Assembly: GCA_029582165.1 (NCBI GenBank)
Contig: CM055891.1
Location: 33,436,048-33,500,047, forward strand
From: Portulaca oleracea
Lineage: Eukaryota; Streptophyta; Magnoliopsida; Caryophyllales; Portulacaceae
DNA length: 64,000 nucleotides
Direction: 5' to 3'
The position numbers were made by a program, and so were the translations under genes. The notes under the pieces are model-generated. The model was not told the DNA's origin, made no database searches, and saw nothing but the letters and a program-made list of their open reading frames with translations. How positions within the stretch are numbered: the stretch's first letter is position 1; each line of letters starts with the position of its first letter. Of this stretch, positions 1 to 10,561 are shown one piece after another.

Positions 1-343
1 TTTTCTGAGCTTTGTGACATGTTTGGATGAGGGACATTTACAAGTGTGGATCTTGAAGGGGTTAGAGAAGGCCGAGTGGGTCAAACAGCATAACGTACAC
101 ATCAACGCTGTTCTGGGTCATGTCGAGTTTGGGGAGTCTGCGGTTCCTGTGTTCGCTTTGAGTGCGAAGGAGATGGTTTTCAGGAGGAAAAAACAGCTGT
201 ATGTGTATGACTTTGAACATGAAGAAATCAAAGAGATTGAGATGGAAGATGGGAGTGTTATTGTTCCAAGTGAAATTTTGTTGCCTCATTCAAACAATCT
301 TGCTACCTGGGAGCCTCTTCAATCTATGAGGCAAGTCAAGTAG
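1..343 (+). CDS. F-box/FBA protein, C-terminal part (5' end outside window)
   Basis: Reading frame is open from base 2 to a TAG at 341-343, so this is the 3' end of a gene that starts left of the window. The visible 113 or so residues contain the pattern VTCLDEGHLQVWILKGL followed by EWVKQHNV and a late FRRKKQLYVYDFE stretch. That order is typical of the last beta-strands of the F-box-associated (FBA) domain of plant SCF substrate receptors. No F-box is visible because the N-terminus is missing. A related F-box/FBA gene follows on the same strand about 1.3 kb downstream, so the two may be a local cluster. The GTG at 14 is not a start codon; the frame continues upstream of it. Family assignment is good, substrate unknown. 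Confidence 0.75.
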   Translation, partial: FLSFVTCLDEGHLQVWILKGLEKAEWVKQHNVHINAVLGHVEFGESAVPVFALSAKEMVFRRKKQLYVYDFEHEEIKEIEMEDGSVIVPSEILLPHSNNLATWEPLQSMRQVK

Positions 344-1336
344 TAGTTCAGAATTTTGCACATTTCATAGGACATTATACTGAAGATGTTCATAATCAAA
401 AGTATGTTTTTCATCTGCAGTTGAGGCAGAAGTTCGATCTGCTCGCTGTGTTGATTCATGAAGCTGCACAAGAAGGATTGATTCGACGAAGGATATCAAA
501 GGAGGATTTGTAAATATTCATTCGAAAATCAAAACTTTGTTGCTCGATTAGCATCCGTTTAGTACTTAGCTTGTAAAGATGGAAGAACTTTGTATAATAG
601 TTGGATGGTTCTAATATCAAGAGTAATTTTAGTGTATGTAACGCTAACAACCCTTGAACAGAAATATTGAATAGTCTATATCAGGATCTCTCTATACTCT
701 GCTTATGCCCCGCATAAGTAGAACTCCCACCTTGTAAGTCTAGTTACTCGAAAAGCTTGAGCTTTTAATAGAAAAGCTTCTCAAGCTCAATCGATTGACT
801 CGGCTTTTGAATACTTAACCAAATGCAAAGTGTCCTTTAATAATTGTCTTATTACTATTTGGCATTTTTTTTATTTATGATAAATTGGAAATTGACTATC
901 TATTATTATTTTAGTAAGTAATTTCATTATACATTATGAAATACAGTGATTAATTATAACTATGGAGTTTACACCCCTACGCTAAAAAATAATAATGATA
1001 TTCAAATAATTAATTAGAACGTGTGTCTCTAAGGTAATGTATAATTAATTAGAAATATAAATGAAAAAAATAAAATACTAAAGTAGAATATGTAGAAATA
1101 AAAATGCAAAAGGGAAATTGGGTATGACAATTCAAGAATCTATATTAATTAGAGAGTTTGTTAAGAAATAAATGTAACTTTTAACCCTAGTTAATATATA
1201 TAGGAAAATACTTCCTTAAAAAAAAAAAAAACCCTAATCTCAATTCTCAATTCTCAACCCTCACCTCAAATCTCTTTCATATTCTCTCTTACTGTGATCT
1301 CTCCGCTTTCTGATATCCTTCTTCTGGGTTTAATCT
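344..1336. other. Intergenic, AT-rich, promoter of polyQ F-box gene
   Basis: No coding frame that resembles a protein. It holds the 3' flank of the upstream F-box gene, then very AT-rich DNA. A pyrimidine-rich leader (about 1235-1320, repeated CTCAATTCTC and CTCTC motifs) probably is the 5' UTR of the next gene. A run of A at 1219-1231 is present. Confidence 0.5.
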
Positions 1337-1678
1337 GTAAGTAATTCTAAATCTGTAGCCTCTGTGGCAGAAAACTGCGATCAAACTGATAACAAATTAC
1401 ATGAATATCACCTGTTCGACGTATTGCCTCTGAGACCAAACCTGATTCCAGAACGGAAATCTTTCAATTGGCTTTCTGGGTAATCTTCTGTCAATATCCT
1501 GGTCAGTAAATTTCTTCATTCTTCATTTCTTTTTTCATGGTGAATTTCTGGGTCATTTCTATGTTTAAAGTGTGTCTTTTTGTTTGTATTGTTGCCATAA
1601 AAAATCTTCCTCCCTATGCAAATCATGTCATTGTTTGCATTGTTGTACGAATGCTGCATTGCAGCAGAGAAATCAAGG

Positions 1679-1807
1679 ATGATGAGGGCAAAGGCGAGCA
1701 GGAAGCAGAGCTCAAACTTAGTAAGAATCGTCCGACAACGGTTGATGATGAAAGCAGCAGAGGAAGAGGAGAAGCAACAGCAACAACAACAACAACTGCA
1801 ACAGCAA

Positions 1808-1842
<35 letters not shown>

Positions 1843-2884
1843 ACAGCAGCAACAACAACAGAAACAACAACAGCAGCAGCTTGACAATTTTGCACAATCT
1901 GTACCTCCTCTTACAGAAGACTGTGTCAGTTGCATTCTTCTTCGACTTCCGATAGACTCCCTCCAAAGATCAAGCTGTGTCTGCAAACTCTGGCACAGCT
2001 TGATTCGCAACCCGGCTCTCATCCAAACCCATGCTGATCGGTCCGAAACTGTGATCATCTTCCAAACATCACCTTCGCCTCATACAGCCTTCTTCTTCTT
2101 TGGATCACAACCAGCACGAGCCGGAGTATTCTTTGTTGAAGATCGGCTTGGGGATTCCACCAATTTCTCCCACAGATGGAGTGTGAACCATCTCCATTTT
2201 GTCGAGATTTCGAATGGGAAAGGTGTTATAAGGGACTTCAACATCTATTCTTCGGGTAGGATTATCGCTTCCTGTAATGGGTTGGTTTTGCTTGAGAACG
2301 GGAGCAAGAGGGACGGGTTGATACTGCTGAATCCCGTGACCTGGAAGCTCATTTCGTTCCCTGTGGGCACCATAGCTGTACCTTACGAGCAATCTTACAC
2401 CCTCGTGTTTGATTCTTCCACGAATGAATACAAAGTTGTTCACTTGTTCCTTGATGAATTGAAGTATCCCAACTGTGAAATTTTAGTTGTCAGGGCGAGG
2501 ACATGGAGGATGGTGGATCCTCCAGGGTTCGGGGTGATCAGTTGGCTTGGACAGAACAACAAACCCGTTTCTGCCATTGGAGCTCTTCACTGGCTTCCGC
2601 ATGTCAGGCACAAATACAATGACTACATCGTTTCCATGGAAGTAAGCACGGAGAAGTTTAGGACCATACAACTCCCGAAAAGAGGGGGAATCCGTGATAG
2701 GATTTTCGAGATGGAAGGTGCCCTGTGTTTTGGGACCCATGAAGAAAGGGAGTTGGATCGAATTGATATCTGGACATTGAGGAATTTTTCCGAAGAAAAG
2801 TGGACGAAGATTCGTAGTGTTGTAGGTTGTTCTGGGTTGAATATGATCCCTACTTTCAGATCAAGGTTCTGGGTTGAAGATTGA
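1679..2884 (+). CDS. F-box/FBA protein with N-terminal polyglutamine tract
   Basis: Protein of 401 residues from ATG 1679. Residues about 33-68 are almost pure Gln (CAA/CAG), interrupted by single Leu and Lys. An F-box follows at about 75-117 (PPLTEDCVSCILLRLPIDSL, then RSSCVCKLWHSLI), and an FBA-type beta-propeller-like region fills the rest (CNGLVLL, LLNPVTWKL, ALHWLP, IQLPKR, FGTHEER). F-box proteins bind SKP1 and deliver substrates to SCF ubiquitin ligases; the FBA part would bind the target, which is unknown here. An in-frame ATG exists at 1616. However, a good acceptor (TTGCAG ending 1664) lies between the two, and a donor (CTGTAAGT) lies at 1337, so I infer a 5' UTR intron about 1337-1664 and prefer 1679. 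The polyQ tract is unusual for this family. Confidence 0.85.
1773..1881 (+). repeat. CAA/CAG trinucleotide tract encoding polyQ
   Basis: Mixed CAA and CAG codons, with one CTG and one AAA interruption, lie inside the F-box gene. The mixed codons suggest a tract old enough to have been stabilised by synonymous change, but still probably length-variable. The antisense reading gives leucine- and cysteine-rich frames that are artefacts. Confidence 0.9.
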
Positions 2885-3009
2885 GATGAGAAAGAACACT
2901 GTGGAAAGATGGGTTCTTTCGGTGTGGGCGCTTTCAATCTTTCTTACTTCCCTCATGTTAACAGCCTAGTTTCATGGTAGAAACAGAAAAAATAAGACTA
3001 CTTGCTGTG

Positions 3010-3378
3010 TTTTTGAGTTGTAATTTCAGTAGTTTTAGTGCAATTCAGAAAGAAAAATCCTGCATTTTCAGCTGAAATTGTTCTGTTTTCCTCCTGGAAT
3101 AAAAGTATATTGTCCAAATTTTCTCATAACTTGTTCATTCACCATTAAAAAGTTCGATATCGAATCAACTCATTCTGTAAGCTACTGGCAAGAGCAACCC
3201 CACAAATTAACACAAATTTTGTGATAGAAGTTTAGAAGACAGGAAACAAGAGTATTGTGTGATTGAGTTGTAATTTCACTAGTTTTAGTGCAATTCAGGA
3301 AGAAAAATGCTGCATTTTTCAGCTCAATTTGTTCTGTTTTACTCCTAGAACAAAAGCATATTGTGCAAAATTTGAAAT
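3010..3378. repeat. Tandem duplication of F-box gene 3' flank
   Basis: About 115 bp at 3012-3125 (starting TGTTTTTGAGTTGTAATTTC) recurs at about 3261-3375 with roughly 90 percent identity. Both copies share TAGTTTTAGTGCAATTCAG and the following GAAGAAAAAT segment. The copies lie just past the stop codon of the polyQ F-box gene, so the first copy is probably in its 3' UTR. Confidence 0.75.
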
Positions 3379-3745
3379 ATCATCCAAATTTTGTTAGTTG
3401 TGATTTCAAATTGGGAACATATTTCTCAAAAAACCATCATCTTTTACCAGAAATTAACACAAATTTTAACATAGAACTGTAGAACAGATCAAAAGCTCAA
3501 TTCACATAACAATGGCTGCCCATTATATTAACATCATCTACACACAAAATCACAGTACAATACAAAGCTAAGCACTAGTTTGATACTCTATTTGCATTCA
3601 GAATCCACAAGTCAGTGGATACTGTTAGGTATGCAATTCAAAACCAATTCAATCCATCTGACCATTAGAAACCGAGAGATATGATACGGCGATAGGTTAA
3701 AAACACGGAACCCTAGATCTCTTAATCAAGGATTCAATCAATCAA

Positions 3746-4084
3746 TCAATCAGCGGCGCCATTAGAAGAACCTTCGCCGCCATGCGAGCAACATCCATCA
3801 CCATGGTGATGCTTACCGGAATTCAGCCGATCATCGTCGTCGTCACTATCATCTTCATCAAATGGCTTCTCCTTGTGGAAAATGCAGCATTTCTTGGAAC
3901 TTTTCTTGTTCATGAATTCATTGTCGATTGTTCCTTCTTTCCATGTCACCTTCTTCTTCTTGCGATTGAGCCGAAGAACTAGGGTTTCCGGCTGGTGATT
4001 CTGCTGCTCTTGATTCGATGAAGGGGTTGTTTCCAGAGTTAGGGTTTGCGTGATTGAGGGAGTCGCCGTTCGAATGGCGCTCAT
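3746..4084 (-). CDS. INH3: Protein phosphatase 1 regulatory inhibitor 3 (PPP1R11/YPI1 type)
   Basis: Intronless, 112 residues. The conserved family core is present: LRLNRKKKKVTWKEGTID at about 37-54, then NKKSSKKCCIFHKEKPFDED. KVTW is the RVxF-type docking motif for the PP1 catalytic subunit, and the CCIFH segment is the second conserved box. An Asp-rich stretch (DDSDDDDD), a His cluster and a CC pair near the C-terminus follow. Family members (PPP1R11 in animals, Ypi1 in yeast, INH3 in Arabidopsis) are small, heat-stable, disordered nuclear inhibitors of PP1, usually about 105-125 residues, so the length fits. A TATA box on the same strand lies at 4328-4335. Confidence in family is high. Confidence 0.92.
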   Translation of the reverse strand: MSAIRTATPSITQTLTLETTPSSNQEQQNHQPETLVLRLNRKKKKVTWKEGTIDNEFMNKKSSKKCCIFHKEKPFDEDDSDDDDDRLNSGKHHHGDGCCSHGGEGSSNGAAD

Positions 4085-4327
4085 TGTTGATGGAATTTGG
4101 GGATTTTGGGATCAAATTGGGTGCGATTCTAGAGAGAAAGGGGGAAATTGTGAGAGTGAAATGTGATTAGATTAGGAATGTTTGATGTTGGAGATGAAGG
4201 TGCGAGTAGGTTCGAGAAATTTTAGGGTTTGGGGTTGGGAATTGAATAATGTGATTCAACGGATTGCAAGTTCCACCATGGATTTGAAGAAGAAAGGTCA
4301 AAGGTATTTCAGGGGAGGACCCCTTCC

Positions 4328-4335
4328 TATTTATA
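4328..4335 (-). promoter_or_regulatory. TATA box of INH3
   Basis: Minus-strand TATAAATA inside CCTATAAATAGG, about 245 bases before the ATG at 4084. No other TATA consensus lies between it and the start, which would imply a 5' UTR of about 210 bases. Confidence 0.5.
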
Positions 4336-4812
4336 GGCTGCCCAATTCAATTTCTATTTCCTCATCCCCTTCAACTTTTTATATATATTTTTTTAAAAAA
4401 AAACAAGGGCAAGAGTGTGTAAAATTCACGGTTAAAAAGTAGTTGGGTAAAAGTTAAATTTTGGTAACTTTTGGTAATTTTGATAAATTTTGATAATTTT
4501 TGACAAATTTACACTAATATATCAAAATTAATTGTTTTGGTTTTTCAATGGTAATTTTTGGTAATTTTTATTAATTTTTGATAAATTTAGACAAGAACTA
4601 ATAAATGTTGGTGAAATAAAATTACTCATGAATTTAATAGGGCCTTAGATTGTTATGTTTATAAACTATAACATGGCATCAACTCACATAATATCATTCT
4701 TTTTTTACATCCGACACGGTCCAGCTAATCAAGACATACATTTCATAAACTTCACAGTCTCATCTTGTTGATGAGTTCATACGTACACACAACTTTCTAC
4801 ACAACCCAATAT
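4336..4812. other. Intergenic between INH3 and amino acid permease
   Basis: AT-rich, with imperfect tandem copies of a TGGTAATTTTTGATAAATTT-like motif at about 4450-4600. The right end (about 4690-4812) is probably the 3' UTR of the permease. No coding potential is seen. Confidence 0.5.
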
Positions 4813-6776
4813 TTAGGTCTTTCTAAAGCTTACTGTGGATCCAATGGCGGCCATCAAAGTAACAAGGAGACAACAAAAGCTCAAGGCCTTGAGCATCACC
4901 CAAGTCGAGCTCCCCCTCTTGATCTCGGCTTGCACCATGTTCATTTGCACTGGCAAGTAGATTGTTAGCGGCCAGAATGATATCGCCCCTAGTAAACCAA
5001 GGATTGCGTTGAAGAAGGGGATGATTAGTGCAACCGCGGTGGTGATGATGACGAGTATGGTGCGTAGTACAAGCCTACTTAGAGTGAAATCTATGTGGAA
5101 ACTCTTTGTGAATGGATGGATTATTAGGGTGTATGTTTTGTTGAAGAAGGGTGTGTTTGGGTACTTTGATGCTAGCCACTTCTCTAGGGCACCGTATATC
5201 GGTTGGGCAAACACCTGCATAATGTAGTCGAATTAAGGTCTCAGATACTCATTCAATCATAATGTGTAACCGGGTAAAAGATCAGCTCCCACAAAAGTTT
5301 AAGCTGATGAGTAAAGATTTAAAAATAGCTAATCAACTAAAAATGAAATATATTATAGATGAGAAAAACTAACCTGGTAAGCAGTAATCAAATGGATAAT
5401 GACAGCAATGTTGCCAATGTCAACTATCCAAAATGGATTATAATCTCCCGTGAGAACATTTCCGGGGACATCATCACCAAATGCAGCGTACCCTACGCAT
5501 CCCAAACTAAGATAAAACAACGTCGTACCACCTAATGCCCACTTTGTAACCTTCCTCATTGTTTTGCTTTCCGGTGGATCTCTTAGAGTATCCTTTCCCA
5601 AATCAACACAAGATCAACATATTACACCATTAGATGGATTAACTCCACTCGTTGCAACAATAATAACTCTCAGTATGCATCCCGCTTTATACAAATGTGT
5701 AACAAATTAAATTAGTACTCCAGTAATTACCTGAATTTCAAGTAGTACCATGGAGTAAGTGTAGGCAAAGGCGATATTCCCAAGTGATTGAAAGACATTC
5801 CAAACCTTAGTCACAGACGAAATTTTGGCAGTGGCCATGCCCAACTTCAAACTGCCCATAACTCTATGGTTGATGGCAAGTTTTCCGATGACTAGACCAA
5901 GCGCGATGAAGCAATATCCTAGAGAAGTTATTGCTGCAGTCGCGGACAAAAACGCAACCTTCTCCAAGTTGGGTAATTGTGACAAGATTATTTGTATTCC
6001 TCCATATAAAAGCATGAACAAAGTCCCCGATGTTTCGCAGTTTGCTCCCATCTCTTTCTTGTGGTGACAAACAGACCTTACAACAGCCCTAGATGGAACA
6101 TATATTGGATAAGTTTAGCACAATAGATAATGAGTTCAAGAGTGTGTTAAATGAGGCTAGTAAAGTCTCATTGTTACAAGGCCTAGCGAGATCTATATGA
6201 CTAGATATAGACAACCTTATTTTAGTACACATAATTGCGTGTTGAGAAACTGATTCCAAATGAACAATCATATATACTTATGATTATTTCATACACATAA
6301 AAGAAATTTAGAAAGACTTACACAATGCTAGCTGCAGTTGTTATTGTGTAGCCAACCATAGTCCCCCAAAGTATGGAGTATTGGAAGAGACCACACAAGA
6401 ACTCCTTCCTTCCACCTAATTTTTAACATATGCGTTAGATAATTTCTTTGTTCATAATCTGGATAACTGAAAAAGATTATCTTTCAACGAAAAAATTGTT
6501 AACTAACTAAATAAAATGTCTCGTTAAACTTCCCTTGTATCGATTCCATTTCTAAATCCTGGACCATTAATGAAACCATTGTAAAATTTAAGCGTACCCT
6601 CTTACATCGGTCTAACTGCTCCATACCTTGCTTGGATTAGATTTCGGAGTACCAGTTTTGGTTTTGGTTTTCATGAATTAGATTCGATTGAACGAGTACG
6701 TCCAATTTTCATTTTTTCACAATATACCACAACAAAAGAAGGCAATATATAGTTTTTGAAATCATGATTAGTAGCA

Positions 6777-6813
<37 letters not shown>

Positions 6814-8014
6814 CTAAGAAGGACCTGACAGCATCCATGTAGGTGTGGTTTCTCCTGCCATGGCGAGGATCGCCAACTCTGTAGCAGTCGATCAGAAGAT
6901 TAGCAGCATGGTATGTGATGACCGCGAAAACGATGAGGGTGGCCGGGCCAAGAACCCAGCCCAATTGGGCTATGCTCCATGGAATTGCTAGTATTCCTGA
7001 ACCCACTATTGCTGTGAATGCATGGCATATTGTACTCCAGAACGTTCCTGTATTGTATTCAACAGTTCCCCATACACTACATCATGTTAGCATTATAGCT
7101 ACGTACTGCTTCCTTTTTTTAAAATTTTTTTTCAATTATTCAAAAGCTCGAATTGGGTTGAAAAGTTCGAAAAAAAGTTGCAAAAACAACAAAAACCTAC
7201 ACTAGTTGAACATCTACAGCAAATATAACAAAGATGAACACAACATAAATACTGAGTTTGAATTTAAAATAACGAATCCCATGCAATTTTTTTTTTTCGT
7301 TTTATGAAACACAACCAGGGAAAGTTTCCAAGGTGACAAATTTTGTGGAGAATGTTTACTAACCAAATGTTCTTTATGGTAAGGGCATGATCATCCTTAT
7401 AACTTGTACAATTGAGTGAACTACTAAATTATTTAGACTTTAGGGTGCGTTTTCATATTTTCAGTGTTTGGTGGACAGAGAATAAAGAAAATTATTTCCC
7501 AAAAAAATCATTTTCCCTCATCCCTATTTAAATTATTTTCCTGATTTCAACTCTAAAGAAAACTTATTTTCCTAGTCCAAATTAACTAATCACATAGCTC
7601 ACTTCCTCCCCCTTCCATATCTATCCTAACCCTACGCAAGTATCCATCACGTCACCTCTCTGCTATCAACTCCTCCGCCGCTGCCTCACAGCCACTATTA
7701 CCATCAAACAAGATATCCTCTTTCTCGATCACCATTTTCCAAGAAAATGAAAAATGTACCAAACAATTAAACATACTAGTTAAAAATTCATTTTCCAAAA
7801 GAATTATTTTACAAAAAAAACTATTCTCCTTAAAAAATTGATTTCTCTTTACACCAAACACATCCTCAGTTAATAATAAACTTACTACACACTGAACTAA
7901 TTCTTCTGAAAATTAAGGTGGCCGGAGAGAGCATACAGTAAATACTTAAGAGGGTAAAAATGGAGATCGAGACAAACCTGTTCGAATGCGACCATCATCA
8001 CCTGGGTGAACCAT
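4813..8014 (-). CDS. Amino acid permease (AAP family, AAAP superfamily)
   Basis: Six exons, each joined in frame: 8014-7978, 7047-6814, 6415-6322, 6088-5731, 5592-5374, 5214-4813; 447 residues. Exon 1 encodes MVHPGDDGRIRT, which fits the DDGR.RTG box before TM1 of AAPs. Diagnostic segments follow: GSGILAIPWSIAQLGWVLGP, DCYR, NHTYMDAVR, GYTITTAASI, QIILSQLPN, FAYTYSMVLLEIQDTL, GYAAFGDDVPGN, AYQVFAQPI, FWPLTIYLPVQM. AAPs are plasma-membrane proton/amino-acid symporters with about 10-11 TM helices. The family is usually 465-490 residues; this one is short because the cytosolic N-terminus before DDGR is nearly absent. An in-frame stop lies just upstream of the ATG, so the short N-terminus is real unless another upstream exon exists. 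Intron 1 (7048-7977) contains a MITE. Confidence 0.93.
6779..6809. repeat. (AT)n microsatellite at permease intron 2 donor
   Basis: About 15 AT units end four bases from the minus-strand donor of intron 2 (GT at 6813-6812). Length change here could affect splicing. Confidence 0.85.
7442..7867. mobile_element. MITE, about 430-bp family, in permease intron 1
   Basis: The ends look like an imperfect inverted repeat: AGGGTGCGTTTTCATATTTT on the left and ACCAAACACATCCT on the right. The interior is shared with 54.93-55.26 kb (a ...TCTA.CCTAACC.TA.GC.AGTATC... segment followed by CTATTA.CATCAAACAA). Its ends also resemble a third degraded copy near 19.41-19.66 kb. There is no transposase frame, so it is a non-autonomous element. 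Confidence 0.6.
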
Positions 8015-8650
8015 GGATCACTGGATTATCAATCAACCCTTAAGAGAGAGAAACAGAAGAAATTAAAAGAGGTCAAATTTTCAGAGACGTTGGTCCATGC
8101 AGTTTGTTATAAAGTGATGAATAACATTCATTTTTTAAAAAAGTAAAAATAATATCTGCACGGTCAATGCCGTGGGTTTGACAGGTGGCGGTAATTGCAT
8201 GATTATGGAAATTAATTTTACTGATGAATGGCACTGCAACAGTGTTTGACACGCCATGGAAGGAAAGAAACAACAGTTGGGGTTTTCTGACATGCATTTT
8301 CTTGCATGCATGCATTTACGTTATGGGTGAAGCCAAGCCAGGATGACTTGGTAATAAATGAAGGCAAATTTGAAATTTGGAATTCAATGGGATAGCAATC
8401 TTCTTGGATACTGAGCTCCTCTGGGGATTTCTTGTTCATGTTTCAGGATCATAAAATAAAGGATCTTAGTAAACAAACAGCAACATTTACTACCTGTTAA
8501 TTACTGTCCGATTTTACCCATTTTTATTTCTAAGTTTTCCTGAATTTATATATTTGCTACTTCTAAAGTTTATGTATAAATTATCCAAACGTTATCAAAA
8601 TTACACAATTTAAACAAATCCCAACCGAACCTGTACTTTGTCGTCTCAAC

Positions 8651-9027
8651 TAAACCTGGGCATTGAGCGGGTCAGGCCGGGCCTTGATCCAGTGGGCCGC
8701 GGGCTGGGTCAGCGAGTCAGCAATTGTGCAGCCTGGATTTTGTTTATAACAAAAACCTTGAATACTCAATGCATTTTAGACCTAGGCATGGAGCAGGTAG
8801 GGTCGGGCTAGGCGGGCCTGATTTCTGAGTTTTGTTTTTTTTCATATATATTAGCGGGTCGGCAGGCCGGGCCGGGCCAAGTCAAGTCACAGACCCTTGG
8901 CCTGAGCCCGGCCCGTCCATTCTTCGGGCTCGGTCTTTTCGGGCCGGGCCGAGTTGCCTTCAAAAAACGTGGCCCGGACCCGCAATTTTTCGGGCCGAGC
9001 GGGTGCCCAACCCATTGCCCAGGTCTA
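8651..9027. mobile_element. hAT-like MITE, GC-rich (GGCCGGGCC motifs)
   Basis: Left end TAAACCTGGGCATTGAGCGG and right end (reverse complement TAGACCTGGGCAATGGGTTG) form a terminal inverted repeat. The flanking 8-mers GTCTCAAC and ATCCCAAC agree at 6 of 8 positions, as expected for an old hAT target duplication. A second left-like terminus (TAGACCTAGGCATGGAGCAGG-like) begins at 8777, so one copy has inserted into or recombined with another. Open frames here (Pro/Gly/Arg-rich) are by-products of the GC-rich repeats. Confidence 0.65.
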
Positions 9028-10230
9028 ATCCCAACCCATTCTTTGTTGCCCCAACCTAGATCTGGACTCGGACCCAAACCCAAATACATACATATTGACA
9101 ATGGTTGGAGCTAACAATTGGGTCATTCAAATCGGATTGGACTCATTTGGGTTGGTGAATACGGGTCAACAAGTTTCATATCGGGTTTAGGTTGGTTAAT
9201 TAAATTAAAGTGCTTTCATTTGCGTTAGATATAATTTATCATTGAAAAAAATGAACGATCTTGGCGAAAGATAATTTGTGTTAAATATGATCGGATCAAG
9301 CCATTTTGAGTTTGAGTTTATTTCAAGTCAATACATTTTAGCAATGTCCAATTTGGAACAAATTCGGTTCGAATGGGTCATTGGGGGAAGGGGGGGGGGG
9401 GTGTGTGTTTAGTTTTAGCTAGTCTAAACATTGATGGGTATCTCTTGGGAAGAATTTAACATTTTAGTAGAAATCGAAGGGTTAACCCTCGTCTAGGAGT
9501 GTTGTCAAGTGATGTTGGCTCTCAAAAGCTACGTAGAATTATGATTCCCATCGCACTTTGAATGTCATTCCATTTGTTATGTTGCCTAGCAATGACTTTG
9601 TTGCTTCTAGAAATTCTAATCGAACCATCTCAAACGCTATTTTTACTAATCAGTCGAGAACTGGCGTTGGTGTTTCATTGTTTCGCTTGATTTTAGTTCC
9701 CCTCGACTAGGATGCATCATATCATATAAGTTCTATTATTGATCAGGATGGTAGTAAGGAGATTGATTTTATATCAGTTCAATCTTAAGCTAACCTTTAT
9801 GCTAAGTTTGAAGAATCTCTCCTAGATGGATCCAAAGCACGATCATAAAGAAAAAAGAGCCCAAAGGCCTTGTTAAAAATTTAGTGGAAGATGGTCATGC
9901 GGACAACTCGAAGGGTTAAACCTACTTTTAATGAAGCCCCTAATAGAACTTAAGTAAGGAGATTGATTTCTCGCAACGATGTAGCTATTAGTGGTGGTGG
10001 TGATTTGTAAATTATGGATGATAAGTTTGCGGTTGTCGATCAGTTCAAGAGGATCAACAAAAACAAACAGAACTTTTAATTTGATCTTCCGGAGCAGTTT
10101 CCCTTGTAAAGTTTTATTCGTTGTGGAATATTTGTCATTACCTTTGTGAGTTTGTATGTTTCTGCTGTACTTTTCTGTTTGTACCTGCGACTGGCTCTTA
10201 ATAATTGGGAGAAAAAAAAAAACATTTGTG
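9028..10230. other. Degenerate repeat region, possible LINE 3' relic
   Basis: No intact reading frame. The stretch from about 9700 to 10222 (plus strand) ends in TAATAATTGGGAG followed by a pure A run at 10212-10222, which resembles a LINE 3' end with poly(A) tail. A G-run with TG repeats lies at about 9386-9405. Weak evidence. Confidence 0.3.
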
Positions 10231-10488
10231 TTCACATAAATAGCTATGGTGGGCCTGGGGGGCGAAATGAGACGATTAGATTAGACAGAAACTGTGGCCA
10301 AGGAATGAAGAGGGGCCCAATACAAGATTACGTGGGCTGGACTGTAGCAAACCTGGCCCAACAAACGTTATCAGAAACGCATGGGGCCCACATCGCAGCC
10401 TCTTCTGATATTCCGTTTGCCACGCCTTCTGCTTCACTCCCTCTTTATCACTCTCAAACTCCTCTCTCAGATCGACCATTTCTCTCTC

Positions 10489-10496
10489 TATATATT
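10489..10496 (+). promoter_or_regulatory. TATA-like box of plastid adenylate kinase gene
   Basis: TATATATT within a CT-rich stretch, 73 bases before the ATG at 10562. A pyrimidine-rich initiator region follows. Confidence 0.45.
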
Positions 10497-10561
10497 CCTT
10501 CTTCGTTTTCCCCCAATTTTAGAGAGAGAAAGCTTGGTGGGAGAGACACCAAGGTCCGAAA

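Noticed and set aside
1516..2058. Cysteine- and leucine-rich minus-strand frames over the polyQ tract
   Set aside because: They are antisense readings of CAA/CAG repeats.
8808..9101. Pro/Gly/Arg-rich frames on both strands
   Set aside because: They are a by-product of GGCCGGGCC repeats in a hAT-like MITE.
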